A stretch of DNA of 64,000 nt from Isoetes taiwanensis (GCA_021234155.1 JAJEKV010000025.1:7330531-7394530); one strand, 5' to 3'; positions 21,051 through 41,476 are shown, numbered from the stretch's first letter. The notes: generated from the letters alone by a model not told the origin. Numbers and translations are program-made.

Positions 21051-21918
21051 ACTCCGCAATGGCTTCCAATACCTCTTCTATTGCGTCTTTGCTAACTAAC
21101 GCGGCCTCCTCTCAAATAGATCTCCAGTATCCAAATCCTCCATTTCCCTGCAGAAACCCACTTCCCAATCAATTCCATTGTTTTGTTGGAGTCCACCACC
21201 GACCTGAGGAGCTATGGGCATGATTCTTAAGCCCACCGGCAGTCGACTGACTTTTGCATGCAGCAGATGGACCTCAGTTTCGCCAAGTTGATCTGCAGAT
21301 CGAGCAGCTTCGGATTTGTTTACAGGCAAATTTAAATTTCTGAGAAAGCCCTTGCTCGTCTGCTTCTCTCTGCCCTTTTGCCCCTTTTTTCCTCCGTGTC
21401 CAGCTCACATTGTGCATGCTGCTTCTTCCCTTAATCCGAGGCTTTATAAACTTAGGTGACTTAGGCTTGATGTTTCGGTTAGAGCAATCAACTCATTTGC
21501 AGTTTATTTCAAGGTGATAAATCTTATTTCTGGGCAATGTGATATGTTAGAGATGTTTGTATCAAAGCATCCAGATAAAATTTAATTCAGAATACCTCAC
21601 TGTTCTGTCTAAATCTAATTACAAATGGTTCCGTCACAAGCGGGTGTTTGGACTCTCTGGCGAATCAGTTTGTGGGATGTACTAGCTATCAGCTCATCTG
21701 TTGAGGAAGGTGCGTTTGATCACAACCTATGCATGTCATTCTAGAAGTGTTGTCTTCTCTAGCTTTTAGTTTCAGGTTTTATACTGAAGTAATCATTGTC
21801 AGAAATAATAATTCTTTAAAGTCTGTCAAATTCTATTAGGGACCCATTTGGGACTCTTAATTCAACAACTACCTTATTTTCTATAGAATTGAGGTACTTT
21901 GAAGGTGAGTAATATTAG
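21051..21918. other. Non-coding stretch, nothing recognised
   Basis: Short open frames near 20996-21330 run across the SINE border and show no domain. The rest is AT-rich. Confidence 0.35.
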
Positions 21919-23017
21919 ACAAGAAACTTATCGCGGTGGCCCGCGAACGTTTCTCTTTCCCAGCATTTTGTATTCACTCATAACCTTATTCGGATCGTAT
22001 GATAGATAATTCTGCATCCATCATATCTGCATCCATCATGACAACAAATTCTGCAACAAAATGCTCCAAGCTATAATTTAGGTTTCCACATTTGACGTTA
22101 TGAGGCACACCAGGGGTCTGCAAGTGCAACAACTTAACTTAGATCAATGCAATTCACTTCCATATTATATCTTAAATTCAAATTGAGGTCTGAAATGATT
22201 CAAAGAAGTGGACTGAATGCTGTATTAAGTAATTACCTTAATTCTACGTAAATATTGAACTTTTGGCCAACCAGTTAGTGAATCTTTTTCTGGTTATTGA
22301 ATAATGATTCGAGAATCTTTCGTAAGGGGATTGGATTGAGATGCCTTTACACACTCACTCCCAATCTCGAGTAAAATAAAAAGATGTTAATGATTTTTCA
22401 TAATATAATGAAAGCTCATTTATGGATCTATCCTCAAAAAAAAAAATGCCTCACAGTAAGCTTTGAGGTCATCATCACCTCCATCATCTAAAACAAGCAC
22501 TCTAACTTTGCGCAAAATTAAGGTAACTACTTAATACATGCATTCAGTTCACTTCCTTGAATCATTTCAGACCTTAATTTGAATTTAAGATATAATATAT
22601 AAGTGAATTGCATTGATCTAAGTTAAGTTGTTGCATTTGCAAACCCCTGGTGTGCCTCATAACTCCAAATGTGGAAACCTAAATTATGGCTTGGAGCATT
22701 CTGTTGCAGAATTTGTTGTCATGATGGAAGATATGATCCTCCATCATTCATTCCTCAAGGTTATCTTGCCACACATTGTTGATGATCCACAGATTGCTTT
22801 TGGCCAAATTCCTCAATCATTCTACAACTTGCCTGCTTGAGATCCTGAATGATGCATGTGTTTTTGGCTATGACAGAGTGATGGTGCATAGAAACCCACA
22901 TGTTATTAAATTATCTATCATACGTTATGAGTGAATACAAAATGCTGGGAAAGAGAAACGTTCGCGGCGGCCAGCGGCGGCCAGCGGCGGCCTTGGCTGC
23001 CGCGATAAGTTTCTTGT
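21919..23017. mobile_element. Long terminal-inverted-repeat element
   Basis: Both ends read acaagaaacttatcgcgg outward-in (21919-21936 and 23000-23017, exact complements). The arms then continue for about 330 bp on the left and 490 bp on the right through gcgaacgtttctctttccca, cattttgtattcactcata, aggcacaccaggggt and aagttaagttgttgca. The right arm has an extra 160-bp block near 22745-22905 and three gcggcggcca units where the left has one. The spacer (22250-22520) has no transposase. Flanking bases give no clear target duplication. A relic end occurs at 7882-7920. Confidence 0.75.
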
Positions 23018-25019
23018 ATATATTATGTATATCACAAGTGCAAACAAGCCATTTTTAGTACTTCATATAAAGTTCTCAATTTAGAGAAAATACATGTACT
23101 ATATCATGCAAATATTAACCATGTAAATGTAATCTACGCTTGAACTCAATATGTACTAAATTAAAGAATTGGAATAAGCTATAATTTCTTATCTCAAGAT
23201 ACATATCTGAAGTAAGAAAGCCCATAATAGCTGAGAGCTTAGCATCCAAAGCAACCATATTGGCATTGTGTGCCATTCTAAACACTGTAAGACAAACATA
23301 GCAAGTGGTAAGCATGCAGACATAGAGCAAGGATTATTAGATCAGTTGAACTGAACCCGTGTCCAAAAAACAAACATTCTCGTGATGAGAACTCGCAATA
23401 TACGCACACCAAAACACCGGCCTAGATAGGTTTTTCATTCATCACAGCAGCAGTATACATTGGGTTTATAATTTTGTCAAGTGAGTGGGGTAGCCGACCG
23501 TAGGCACAATATCAGACTACGCCATATAAGGAGAAATGACAATAATATCATGACCGGGCTAGCAAAGGTGAGAAAAGTGGCGACAGTTTCTCATTGGGAT
23601 AAGAAAACCCGGCCCTTGCGGGTGAAGCTGTTAGTGGCCAACTTTTAATCCATGGTGTACATCCTTGATTTTTTTGCATTATACCACCTTGGTCATTTCA
23701 TGTCCACTTGAACATGTGGTTTCGAGATACTTTCTCTCAATCGAGTGTCGTGTTGCTCTAAACTCAAAGCATAGACAAACTTCGCATACACGTGCATACC
23801 ATTTGAATATTGCACTTCTAAAATATTAGTCTACTACCTTGATGTAGATCTTTATAGAATGTTGTATTAAGCCTTTGATAGTGGGCTCCTTATCAAATGG
23901 TAGCATATATAGATTCATGTATATCTCATTTCAATCAAATTGATTTCAATTCAGATTTTGTCCTGATTTTGCTCTTCATATTCAAACTTCATCGACTATC
24001 TGTCTGATCGCCCGTGTTCAATGCTCCTATCCAGGTAAAAGCACATCGTAGTGGATCACTTGCCATGTCTCCCCACTCCCCCCCCCCCTCCCTGTGGCAT
24101 GAGGCTGGCACCAAATTGTGACATGAATCATAATGATTGTCAAAGATATAATAACTGCAAAAAAAAATTAGTAAGCGTCAAATTTAGATTTGGCGATCCA
24201 ATCCAAATTCCTAACAAACAAATGGAAATGCATTTAGTTCAGTTCCAGCAGTTTATTCAGTAGTACAAAGTCTGTTTTCTGCCTAAAAATATTTGATGCT
24301 ATTGAAGAAAATTAATCACGTAAGTTTTCTGGAAAAATCAAGTACGAGCGCTGTTTATTTTCAGATTTCTTCATGTTCCATTTATGTGAAGTGCATCATA
24401 TTTGTCTGAATGACAGCTATGGCATGAACTCCTAGATTTGTTGATGAAACATACATTGATTTCTTTGATGCTCCTTGGCCAGTGTGCCTGTTAGAAGGAC
24501 AAGAGAGATCAGTGGCTTGCCAGATGGAATGTGCAAGAGCACAAATGCATATAGGTGAACATAGAGGCAGACCGCGACAGCGTGAGGCATTACCTTGACA
24601 CTTGTTTCCTTAGCAAGTTTTGCGACCCCAGGGCCCTGGAGCAGGTCAATATATGGTACATTACAAGGAACACATATATATAGTCTATCTTACATATTTC
24701 AATCACACTATTCCAGTTATGAGCTCACTGCCATAGTTAGACAAAAGCTATCCTCAAATCTAGGCGGCAGTTTGAAAGATTAACCTATTCGAGAATCTCT
24801 GGTGCTTATTTTTAGCTCCCTTTGCGGATATCATTGAAATAGAGCTCGTCGACGGATGAATTTCAATTGCAAATTTTGACCTGAGATCTTGTCTTCCAGA
24901 TTTGAAAAATTGGCAAAGAGAAATTTTTTAATTATGAAACTGAGGGTGTGACTATTTGGAACATCACCTAGAACGTGGACAGGATCTGAGACATGAACTG
25001 AAGCAGAGACGGGAACAAA
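23018..25019. other. Non-coding stretch, nothing recognised
   Basis: No coding sequence, repeat pair or RNA gene was recognised. A C run lies near 24078. Confidence 0.35.
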
Positions 25020-25640
25020 ATCAAGGAATAAATTACTAATTCCATATTTCTTATTAGCCATAATGCCTTAGATAAACTTGCCCGAAAAAACTAATCCAAA
25101 AACTTTCTATGATTTGGCTAAACTCTACAAAATTTGCCTCTCATACTTTCTAGTATTTAGCTAAGCTAACCCGAAGTTCAACCCAAAAAATTATGTGGTG
25201 TGGTTACGAAAAATGTTTAAACAAAAATATTATACCTTCTTTCAATTGTTTCTATTTACTTTAGTCTTTTTTTTTGTGAAAACATGCTAGAAAAGTGCCA
25301 TTTAGGTAAATCTAGTATCAAATCACTTCGTAGATAATAGGGAATAAATTACTAACTTTATATTTCTTATTACATAAAATTACTTTAGCTAAACTAGCCC
25401 GAAAGTCATTGCAAAATTTCTTATAGTTTAGCTAAATGTTATAAATTTTTACGCTCCTACTTTCTAGCATTTGGCTAAAGAGCTCAAAGGTTGGTGCGAG
25501 CCCGAAAAAAGCTACATCAAATTTACTATTATTTTCCTAGTTTTTTCAATTTACTTTAGCCAACATTTTTTAAAAGTGTGTTAAAAATTTGGCAAATAGC
25601 TAAGTTTTGTACTTAAATTATTCCATGAACATGATCAGGG
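25020..25640. repeat. Diverged tandem duplication, about 315-bp unit
   Basis: Two collinear units share gaataaattactaa, atatttcttatta, taaact-gcccgaaa, actttctag-atttgg and caattt-actttag. Both are strongly diverged and non-coding. Confidence 0.65.
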
Positions 25641-25899
25641 TATGGAGCAGAAATAGGAACTAGAACAAACGCAAAATTTGGAGCCAATGATACTGCATGG
25701 ACGATTGAAATAGGCATTGGTGCAGAGGCAAGAACTGAATCCGAATGGAATCTAGGTCAACTAGCAAAGAGGACGGATCTAGAATGCTAATCACTCTGTA
25801 GGTTATGCAACTCAAGTCAGGGAGACCCAAGACTATTGGTACATGTGGGCTAGCAATGAGATTGAAGGAAATGCTACAAGAAGCTGTCTCGAAGAGAAC

Positions 25900-26900
25900 C
25901 TAAAGAGGTGTTGTATATTTTGTGACTGAGCCTGAGGAGATCTTTCGTTCATCAATCAAACCAACAGAAATGGGGTGCTTGATCCTGATTCGGGGGATGT
26001 GCTTAGAAGCGAATGCACTATCCATAACGCAGGCATTTGCGCTACTATCAAGTTGCGCCAAAGCATCTAACCTTCCCACCTTTGACTTTAATGATATAGA
26101 GATAAAAAAAATTTACTGACCTTATCCGAAGAAAAAAAACCTTCGTCGCATGTGGAAGGAGTTTGAAAAATGTCAACCAGCCATTGATACTCCTACTACT
26201 TGGTTTGGCTTTTGAAGTTTTTTACTGATTTGATAGTTTAACAGGCAAGCAATATGGCTAACCCCTTCACAGTAGAGACAGAGGTCCTCTCTTCAACGCT
26301 GCTTCCTCGGCCACAGACAAGGGTCCTCAAACCACATGATCAATCTGCATAGGTATCGGACCATTTGATTTAGGGGACATGTGCAACACATAAGCTATTA
26401 TAACCATTGGCGCTTCTGAAATTAGAGAAATATGACCATCTTTCCTGCCTATGTCAAAAAGACGGTTATCATAATGAACTGCGAATTTTATAGCTTCATT
26501 CATGGTTCTGGGTATCCTTGCGGAACCCTCTTCGAAAACAGTCACGAAGGGCCACATCACTCCAGGCTGTGTCTATGGCAATCTGACGGAACTTTAAAGC
26601 ATAAACTAAAGCCGGAAGAGAACCTTGCCTGAGGTTGCCAAGTTTGATAACTGTTGTGCGCTGCTAACCAGTGTCTCCCGAACATGCCTCAAGGTCAGCA
26701 GTGAACGCTGCAAAATTCTGCAACTCGGGATTAAAATGCGAAGCTTGGATCTAGTGTCATCAAATTTTTAAGGCAAACTAATCTTAGGCTCTGATGGCCT
26801 CCTCTCGGAGCTAGAGGCTGATTCATGAGATGTTATTTGTTCTCTGAGTTTGTCCAACTACAATTGCTAACGTACTTGAATAAGCCGCTGGACTTGCTAT
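25900..26900 (-). mobile_element. Ty3/gypsy retrotransposon remnant: gag and protease
   Basis: Reading leftwards, 26560-26330 encodes AIKFAVHYDNRLFDIGRK and later NGPIPMQIDH, matching the gag segment of gypsy elements (xAVRxDNRLxERR, then PMEID). Bases 26110-25915 encode ALAQLDSSANACVMDSAFAS and then GLIDERKISSGSVT, matching the retroviral-type aspartic protease (DSGA) and the following IDGRxISSG block. The catalytic motif reads DSSA instead of DSGA, and stops and frameshifts separate the domains. Reverse transcriptase, integrase and LTRs were not seen. The copy is dead. Confidence 0.65.
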
Positions 26901-28460
26901 AACGAGGATGGAAGTTTCTCCATAGAGACTTAGGCTCGGAGTAGGCAAGAACTCGCAAGGGATTCTGGTTCAAACTTTCATGAACCTACTCGAAAATAAG
27001 AAAAACACATGGAAAGTACTTGGAATAAAAAAATACACGAAAATTTGATATATAATCAAGAATTAAGAATACAATGGCCTGAAGGCAAGCAGGAACATGA
27101 GAGAAATGCCTAAAATGCTCAAGACTAGATGTTGGACACAGCACAAAAATAATGCATTTGTTCAGTAGAGTAAAAGCATCGTTTACCTAAAAGGCTCTCA
27201 TGCCTTCATAGTGATGCTGTTGCAGCACAGAATCCTGTAGGTCCAGATTGCAACGGATAAATTAATCATGGTATTCTTAGACAAAAGGGATTGCATGATA
27301 GATTGTTCTAGCAGGTTCTTGGCTTATTGTCTTGAAGTCACAGGGTTTGATTCATTTATTTCCTTGATTCGGTGCATTTGGTTTGCTTCTCTGCAAATGA
27401 TTTGGTTTTGTGTAAGGCTAGTTTTGCTTTTGTTTTCTAGAGGGTGAGGCTTGTATGTTGGTCCTACAGGTTTTGTGTAAGGCTAGTTTTTGCTTTTGTT
27501 TTCTAAAAAGTGAGGCTTGTATATTGGTCCCATAGGTTGGAATTGTTGCCGTGTTGGAGGCCTTGGGGAGCGCCATACGAAGAACAGGTATGATTCCAAT
27601 CTTTTGGCTTTGTAGATGTGCTTGTGTGCGTTTTTCAAGGAGCCTTTTCTTAATTGCATTTTGGTTCTCTAGATTATTACATTTGAATGTGGAAAACGTT
27701 TCTCCCATATGACCATTATGTATTCAAGATAAAAATTAAATGTTTTCAAGCGTATTTTGTACATTTTGTATTCCAGTTTCAGGGTTCCCATCGTGGTGGT
27801 TCAGATTTAATTTCATAAGGCATATTCTAGGTTGATCCTGGCCTGAAGTGTCATGATCTGCCCATAAAGCGATTTCTTGTTTAATGCATATTTAATAGTA
27901 TGTGCACTTGAAAGAAAGAAAGAAAGATAGATACATACATACATGCATACATATTATTTTAATGCCCACGGAGACGGACGAAAACGTAGAGTCAGAGGTT
28001 ATAATTTCAAGTAAGTATATACAACTTAACATAAACAAAGCACTAGGTATCTTTTATTTGCTTCAAAAGCTACAAGTCTTCTTCCAAATGAGTCGAGCAG
28101 CATCCTAGTTGAGTCCATCACTATCCAAGATCACCAATAATTGAGAATGCATATAAGAAACATGTTAGAAACATAGGAATACAATTCATATCAAAATTAA
28201 AGGTCCCTTGCTATAAGTGAGAGCGAATCTACACAAGACACTGTGCAAGAGCATGCATATAGCTTCAAATTCTATAGGTCTTGGTGGACAAGGGGATTGT
28301 GATCAGTGGGCCTGTGCTGCAGTATTCCTTGTTAATATAGAAGTCTCAAAAATGCGACAGAAAATATCAGCGACCCAACTGTGATATTGTTAAAAATATA
28401 GACGCCCAATCAAAAGACGAAACTGGCTGGTCCCAAGTACGTAGGAAGCAGGAAAATAAG
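26901..28460. other. Mostly non-coding, with a tandem duplication and one exon-like island
   Basis: At 27407-27535 a unit of about 65 bp (ggctagttttgctttt, tgaggcttgtat-ttggtcc) is duplicated. It ends in a tag acceptor followed by 27536-27597, which reads VGIVAVLEALGSAIRRT and ends at a gtatga donor. That could be one exon of an undetected or decayed gene. Bases 27909-27952 hold aaag and atac microsatellites. Nothing else was recognised. Confidence 0.35.
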
Positions 28461-28468
28461 CTGCGGCA

Positions 28469-28521
28469 GCCGCCAATGCAGCCGAAAGCCGTTCTATTGC
28501 CCGCCCATTTGGGCATAAATA
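28469..28521 (+). promoter_or_regulatory. Candidate core promoter of the alcohol dehydrogenase gene
   Basis: A CCAAT sequence lies at 28471 and a TATA-like ATAAATA at 28515-28521, 40 bp before the ATG at 28561. A short leader is implied. Position and composition are suggestive only. Confidence 0.4.
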
Positions 28522-28560
28522 CACAGGGAATTTGGAAGCAGGAAACGTGTTTGCAGCGAA

Positions 28561-30525
<1,965 letters not shown>

Positions 30526-30941
30526 GAATAACCAATCCATAGGTTATGTAGACAATTTTGGCTTGATATCAAAATCTATATGGTTGATATCAAAATCTGT
30601 CTAGCCAATGCAGTCTGAACTTGATTATGGATGGGTTGAAAATAAGACTCTTTTTTGAGTCCCCTTGAAGATCCATCATTATTGCTGCAAAAACTTAAAG
30701 ATTGTATTATAAATAATAGCACAACATCAAGAGACGCGTTGACCCATAGTGTGGGGTTAGAATGTATAACTCAGGAAATTACATCAATAGACTGGGTTGA
30801 CTAAAAGCATTGCCCAACAAGGAAATCATTATGAGCTCGTAAAACAATCTGCCACCTTTGTAATTGCACAACCTACTGCCTTCAAAAGGCACTTCGCAAT
30901 ACTTAAGAGGATTGCTAGCCAGTTTAATCCCGATGATAAGT
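30526..30941. other. Convergent intergenic region between the two stop codons
   Basis: It must hold the 3' ends of both the dehydrogenase (+) and the TTLL9-like gene (-). The A-rich aaataagact and attgtattataaataata segments could carry polyadenylation signals. Overlapping 3' ends are possible in 416 bp. Confidence 0.5.
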
Positions 30942-37227
<6,286 letters not shown>

Positions 37228-37414
37228 GGAGACATCCGCCAAGAATCATGAGATCGGCTTGCTAGGGCATTGTGGGATGCCACGTTGCGTGCCAGCTAGG
37301 CAAGTTAAAGAATAGTTCACAAAACATGGTATCTAGGGTGAGATTTCACTAGCATTTATTTTGCAGCAAAGCCCTAAACTTCCATGCCTCAGATCACGGG
37401 ATGTACAGGACTCA

Positions 37415-37930
37415 TCTACCAATTCAAGAGTATCACCAGTTAAGAACTTACTCACACCTACTACCAATTCCAAAGTATCATCCATGAGAAGCTGACTCGC
37501 ACCTATTCTACTCAGCATTCCTCACACATGCTACCAATTTCGAAGTATCACCCATGAAAAGTTGACTTACACCTAACACCAATTTGAAACTATCACACAT
37601 GACTCGGTCTCGGCCTTCGGCTGAGGCCTTGCCTCGATTTGGGCAAAAGCATACATACCTATGTTACTACCACCTACTACCAATTTGAAAGTTGAGGAGT
37701 TGACTCATACTTACCATAAATTTAAAGTATCACCCATGTGAAGCTTATACACACCTACTATCAACACTTACTACCAATTCCAAAATATCACTCATTGGTT
37801 ACACTTAGTACCAATTCCAAAGGATCAACTATGAGGAGATTACTTCTATCTACTACCAACACCTACCATCAATTCTAGAGTATCACCCATGAGGAGCGTA
37901 CTCTTACCTACAACCATTTCCAAAGTATTG
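37415..37930. repeat. Degenerate minisatellite upstream of the TTLL9-like gene
   Basis: About ten diverged units of 40-60 bp follow the pattern cacctactaccaattccaaa, gtatcacccatgaggag, ttgact. The array starts about 190 bp upstream of the TTLL9-like start codon. A ctcggccttcggctgag hairpin interrupts it at 37609. Confidence 0.75.
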
Positions 37931-38063
37931 CCTATTTTGAAAACTTTCTATTATTGGACTAAGCTTGCAAAGTTTCAAACTTTCTATTTTTAGACTCATG
38001 AGGTGCTTACAAACTGCCAAAAACTTGCTATTTTAGACTGAGGTGCTTATCCATAAGCATTTG

Positions 38064-38210
38064 GAACATTCTAGAACATTTTATTTTGAGTGTTTACAAA
38101 CTTTAAAACAAGTTACTATTTTGAGACTGAGGTGTTTATCCATGAGCATCTGGAACATTCTAGAAGATTCTAGATTTATCTAGAGCATTCTAGAACATCC
38201 TGGAGCATCC
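38064..38210. promoter_or_regulatory. Heat-shock-element-like clusters in an 89-bp tandem duplication
   Basis: Bases 38064-38076 read GAACATTCTAGAA, a perfect nGAAnnTTCnnGAAn trimer. Bases 38153-38174 carry four consecutive alternating GAA/TTC modules. A third, imperfect cluster is at 38183-38210. The first two sit in units duplicated with a period of 89 bp (ctattttagactgaggtg, ccat-agcat). They lie 840-980 bp upstream of the TTLL9-like ATG and about 860 bp upstream of the hAT remnant, so the target, if any, is unclear. Confidence 0.5.
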
Positions 38211-39026
38211 TTCAATTGATGTTCTCTGAACTGTATGTGAACTTTCAATTGTTTTTAAAAATTAATGCTTGGCCTAGTGGTAAGCATGGGGGGTTAATGC
38301 AAGGACAAGTAGTGTATTTTTTTAGTGGCCCCGGCGGTCCAGTTGGCCATGCATTCATATTTTTTTCAAAAATGGTTGGCTACATTAGAGTACGATATGT
38401 TCATGCCCTGACCGAAGGGTAGTGGCCAATTCAAAATACAAATATGTACAATTTACTTGTTAGTAGCCAATTCGATATTTACTAAATCCGGCTAGGTGTA
38501 GGGTGTGGCCAATTCGATTTTTTTGTGCGTGAGAAAAAACTTATCAAGGTAGCCAGTTAGAACCTAAGGTAAATTTTAATGAGTAAGGGGGTGGCCATAT
38601 TACATCTCGGCCACATGTCCATCTAGGAATCGCCACTTGTAGTCTTCTGGGATTAGGGTTTCATATATATTCTTTAACTTGACCGAGCTAGCATCAGAAA
38701 CCACCCTTTCACACAGGTTTAGTTTATTCTACGATGTCGAGCCTGTGTTTTTCCTGTTCTTCTCGTATGCAATTGTTTCGTTATTCATGTGAATATGAAT
38801 ATTCTATGAATATGAATGGGATGATAATTTTAATATTATATTTTATTGTCATTTGCAGAGCACTCCCGATTTGTATTCACGATTTGGTTGAGATAGAGAT
38901 CCATTCCCATCTACAATCTAAGCTTTAGCTTCATCAATCCAGGTTAGTTTTTACTTTAATCAGTTGCGCAAAATTATTCAGATGTGCAAAAGTAGCTATT
39001 GATGCCGATCACCAAATTTATGCAGC
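38211..39026. other. Non-coding stretch, possible leader of the hAT element
   Basis: The phrase tggccaattc recurs at 38422, 38466 (as tagccaattc) and 38505. Possible splice signals near 38940 precede the hAT coding start. Nothing else was recognised. Confidence 0.35.
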
Positions 39027-39490
39027 ATGGACGGAGCTTCACAAAAGAGAATAAATGAGTTCTTGGGACCTGCGGCATCAAGGACAAAGCGGCGCATCAC
39101 TATATCATCGTCTATGTCCACTTTCATAGACCAAAATGAGGGTCTTGATGAAGGCTATGAATCTATATATGATAAGGACTATGACCCAGATCAATTGACA
39201 GAAGATTCAAATGATGATGAGGTTCTAGAGGGTCTAGAAAATGAGAGTGAACTACATGAGGATGAAAACGAAGTGCTTGGGCGAGGACCATATAAGGAGA
39301 GGAAATGCAGCCGACGGGATGCCAACAGAAACTTCAAAAATGATAGGCTTAGAGTATCTCTTCATGGAACCAGTGGATGTGGCAGGGAGAAAAATGGTAA
39401 AGTGTACTATTTGTTCTTGAAAAAATAAGACCGACAAGTTATTCCAGCCAAAGAAAAATAGTATTGATAGGCACGTTGTTAAATTGAAAA
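39027..39490 (+). pseudogene. hAT transposase N-terminal part with BED-type finger, broken
   Basis: The frame from ATG 39027 runs MDGASQKRINEFLGPAASRT through an acidic region to about residue 120. A frame change leads into MVKCTIC, then NSIDRHVVKLKR: the CxxC...H spacing of a BED zinc finger, used by hAT transposases to bind DNA. An in-frame TGA directly follows the second cysteine and serine. A LINE tail interrupts the element at 39495-39630, and a hAT C-terminal block appears at 39640-39835. The catalytic middle part is missing. Confidence 0.55.
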
Positions 39491-39494
39491 GAAT

Positions 39495-39630
39495 AGAATA
39501 GAATATGATTTTATCGTCCACGAAGACCAACTGGCCTATGGGACCCAAGTACAAAGAGAGAGCAGCAGGCATATTACTACCAGGATTAAAAAACCCCCGC
39601 CCCGAAGGGTTTAGGATGGGGTAATTAAAT
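39495..39630 (-). mobile_element. LINE 3' tail, copy B (5'-truncated)
   Basis: On the minus strand it reads ggggttttttaatcctgg, then ggtcccataggccagttgg, then gtggacgataaaatc followed by attct repeats. The same tail follows a LINE coding remnant at 46210-46330 and occurs again at 54495-54625. Only the last 130 bp are present, inserted between the two hAT parts. Confidence 0.65.
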
Positions 39631-39639
39631 ATTTGTTTG

Positions 39640-39835
39640 CTGGTTGGGAAGATCCGGATTATGGGCTGGGGTTGTTACAAGATTATGGGTGAAGTTAACC
39701 TCTCATGATTATCAAAAGGTTGCCTTGAGCGAATATATTAAGCTGGTAAATCTGATTATCACAATGATACTTGGTAGTGTAGAAGATGAGCGAGCTTTTA
39801 GCTCGCTTTCTTTCATAATTCTGTTTCCCTAATCA
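39640..39835 (+). pseudogene. hAT transposase C-terminal dimerisation block
   Basis: The frame reads LSEYIKLVNLIITMILGSVE and then DERAFSSLSFI, matching the hAT C-terminal dimerisation signature (SxxxERxFSxLxxIK). Together with 39027-39490 it marks one gutted hAT element, split by a LINE tail. Confidence 0.65.
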
Positions 39836-41476
39836 TCAACTGTATCTTGATCCAGAATATATTTCTCTTTGTTGCACAAAAAAACATAATAAGGCACATT
39901 CTCCTCATTCCCAAAAGTAGCAAATGATGCAAAAGTGTATCTGACTTGTAATGTATCATCAAATCATTCAGCATTTGCAATAAAAAAAACCTGCAACCTC
40001 TTCATTATAGTCAATGTGCTCCAAATTAAATTGCAGCTTTCAAGGTTAATGTTCTATGTTCTCACAATTATGTCACTCAAATTTCGAACATGCTTCACAA
40101 AGATAGGAAAGAAGCCTCCATATAAGATTAGATCCTCAAGATGTAGTGCTAACAGGATTGATTGAGTACCAGGCAATGATTCACAGTTCGAGTATGGATC
40201 CCTCTCTATATCTTCTTCTATGATTTCCCAAATAATCATCCTTGTATTACATTTTCTCTAGCGAAGAGCATAGTGGGTAGTAGAAGCACCAACTATAGAT
40301 AATCCATCATCCGCTCCTCCCCTTTTGGAGAGTGTGTTAATTTTTCATTATCTAAGAGAAAACAAGTACGTAGTGAAGCATACGTTGCTTTCCAAGTAGG
40401 AATAATAAGCAAGTAATGTAACTAGAGATGATGTATCCATTAAGAAAAAATAAGCACATGATGGTTTACAATGCTACAAAGATTCAATAGTTCCAATTTT
40501 TAAATATAGTTTAATTGTCTTCAAATGCCAAAATCAATTAGAAAAAATATCGAAGAGAAGTATCCAACAAAAAAACCTTGAGATGAAACTTCAACTGAAA
40601 ATTCCTGGTATACAGTAGGTTGCATCAAATGGCATGTTGTCGAATGCCACTGTCGATTCTTAATATTTGAAAAGTTGTTCTGCATCTAGGATCCCTTAAG
40701 GATTCAAAAGTCATATTCCTGCACCTTTTGAAAATATATGCCAATCTAAAAAAGAAAACTTGATAATAGTTCGATAATGAGCAAAAGGTCATAGTATCTT
40801 TGAAAGGTGAACATATGAAAAAAAGCCAAAGTAGAGCTAGGACTTATAAGATGAGGATGAAGCAAAGGAATTAGTCGTACGCTGAGTACTTTTCTGAAAG
40901 ATGTTATTTAAGCAGAAGTTGAAAGGATTGATTATATATGAGTTCTTTTCCCAGCCATTGTCCATGAACAAACGAAATACATCTTCTCCTCCCATCAGGA
41001 TCAATAGAACACCAAATAAATCTGCTAATGGACTGTGATTGTATACATCTTCGTACATCTTTCAAACTATCTTTTTATCATAGAGAATTGATCATTGAAG
41101 AGGAACCAGTACATGCAATGCACTTGTGTAACTTCCTCGCATAATATTTTGGCCCATAACAATTTTTTATCTCGTGTAAACTTAACCGTTTTTTTTAATT
41201 CATCTAAGTATAGCAAATTTCTCACTACCATCCTCGTACCAAAATTCTAAGAATATAATGAAGCTTCATGTAAATCAGAAGGATTGTCAACTTGGATCTC
41301 CTCTCACCTCTACTGAATTCAAGATAATCTAGGATTATAAGAAAATGGTAAATTAGAATCAACTACATTCAAATTCGAAGCAAACATATCATACAAACCC
41401 CTGAAAACTCCAATAGTTTCCCACTTTCAATCATAAGCATTAGTAGGCCTATTTTTGTGTGCAGTACCTGTGGCTT
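39836..41476. other. Non-coding stretch, nothing recognised
   Basis: AT-rich; short frames such as that at 40837-41058 (-) show no domain. Confidence 0.35.

Noticed and set aside
37333-37518. 61-residue minus-strand frame upstream of TTLL9
   Set aside because: It is made of the minisatellite units and lies outside the splice-consistent TTLL9 exons.
38265-38310. SINE head with A-box-like tggcctagtggtaagca
   Set aside because: No B box lies at the expected distance and there is no second copy in the window.
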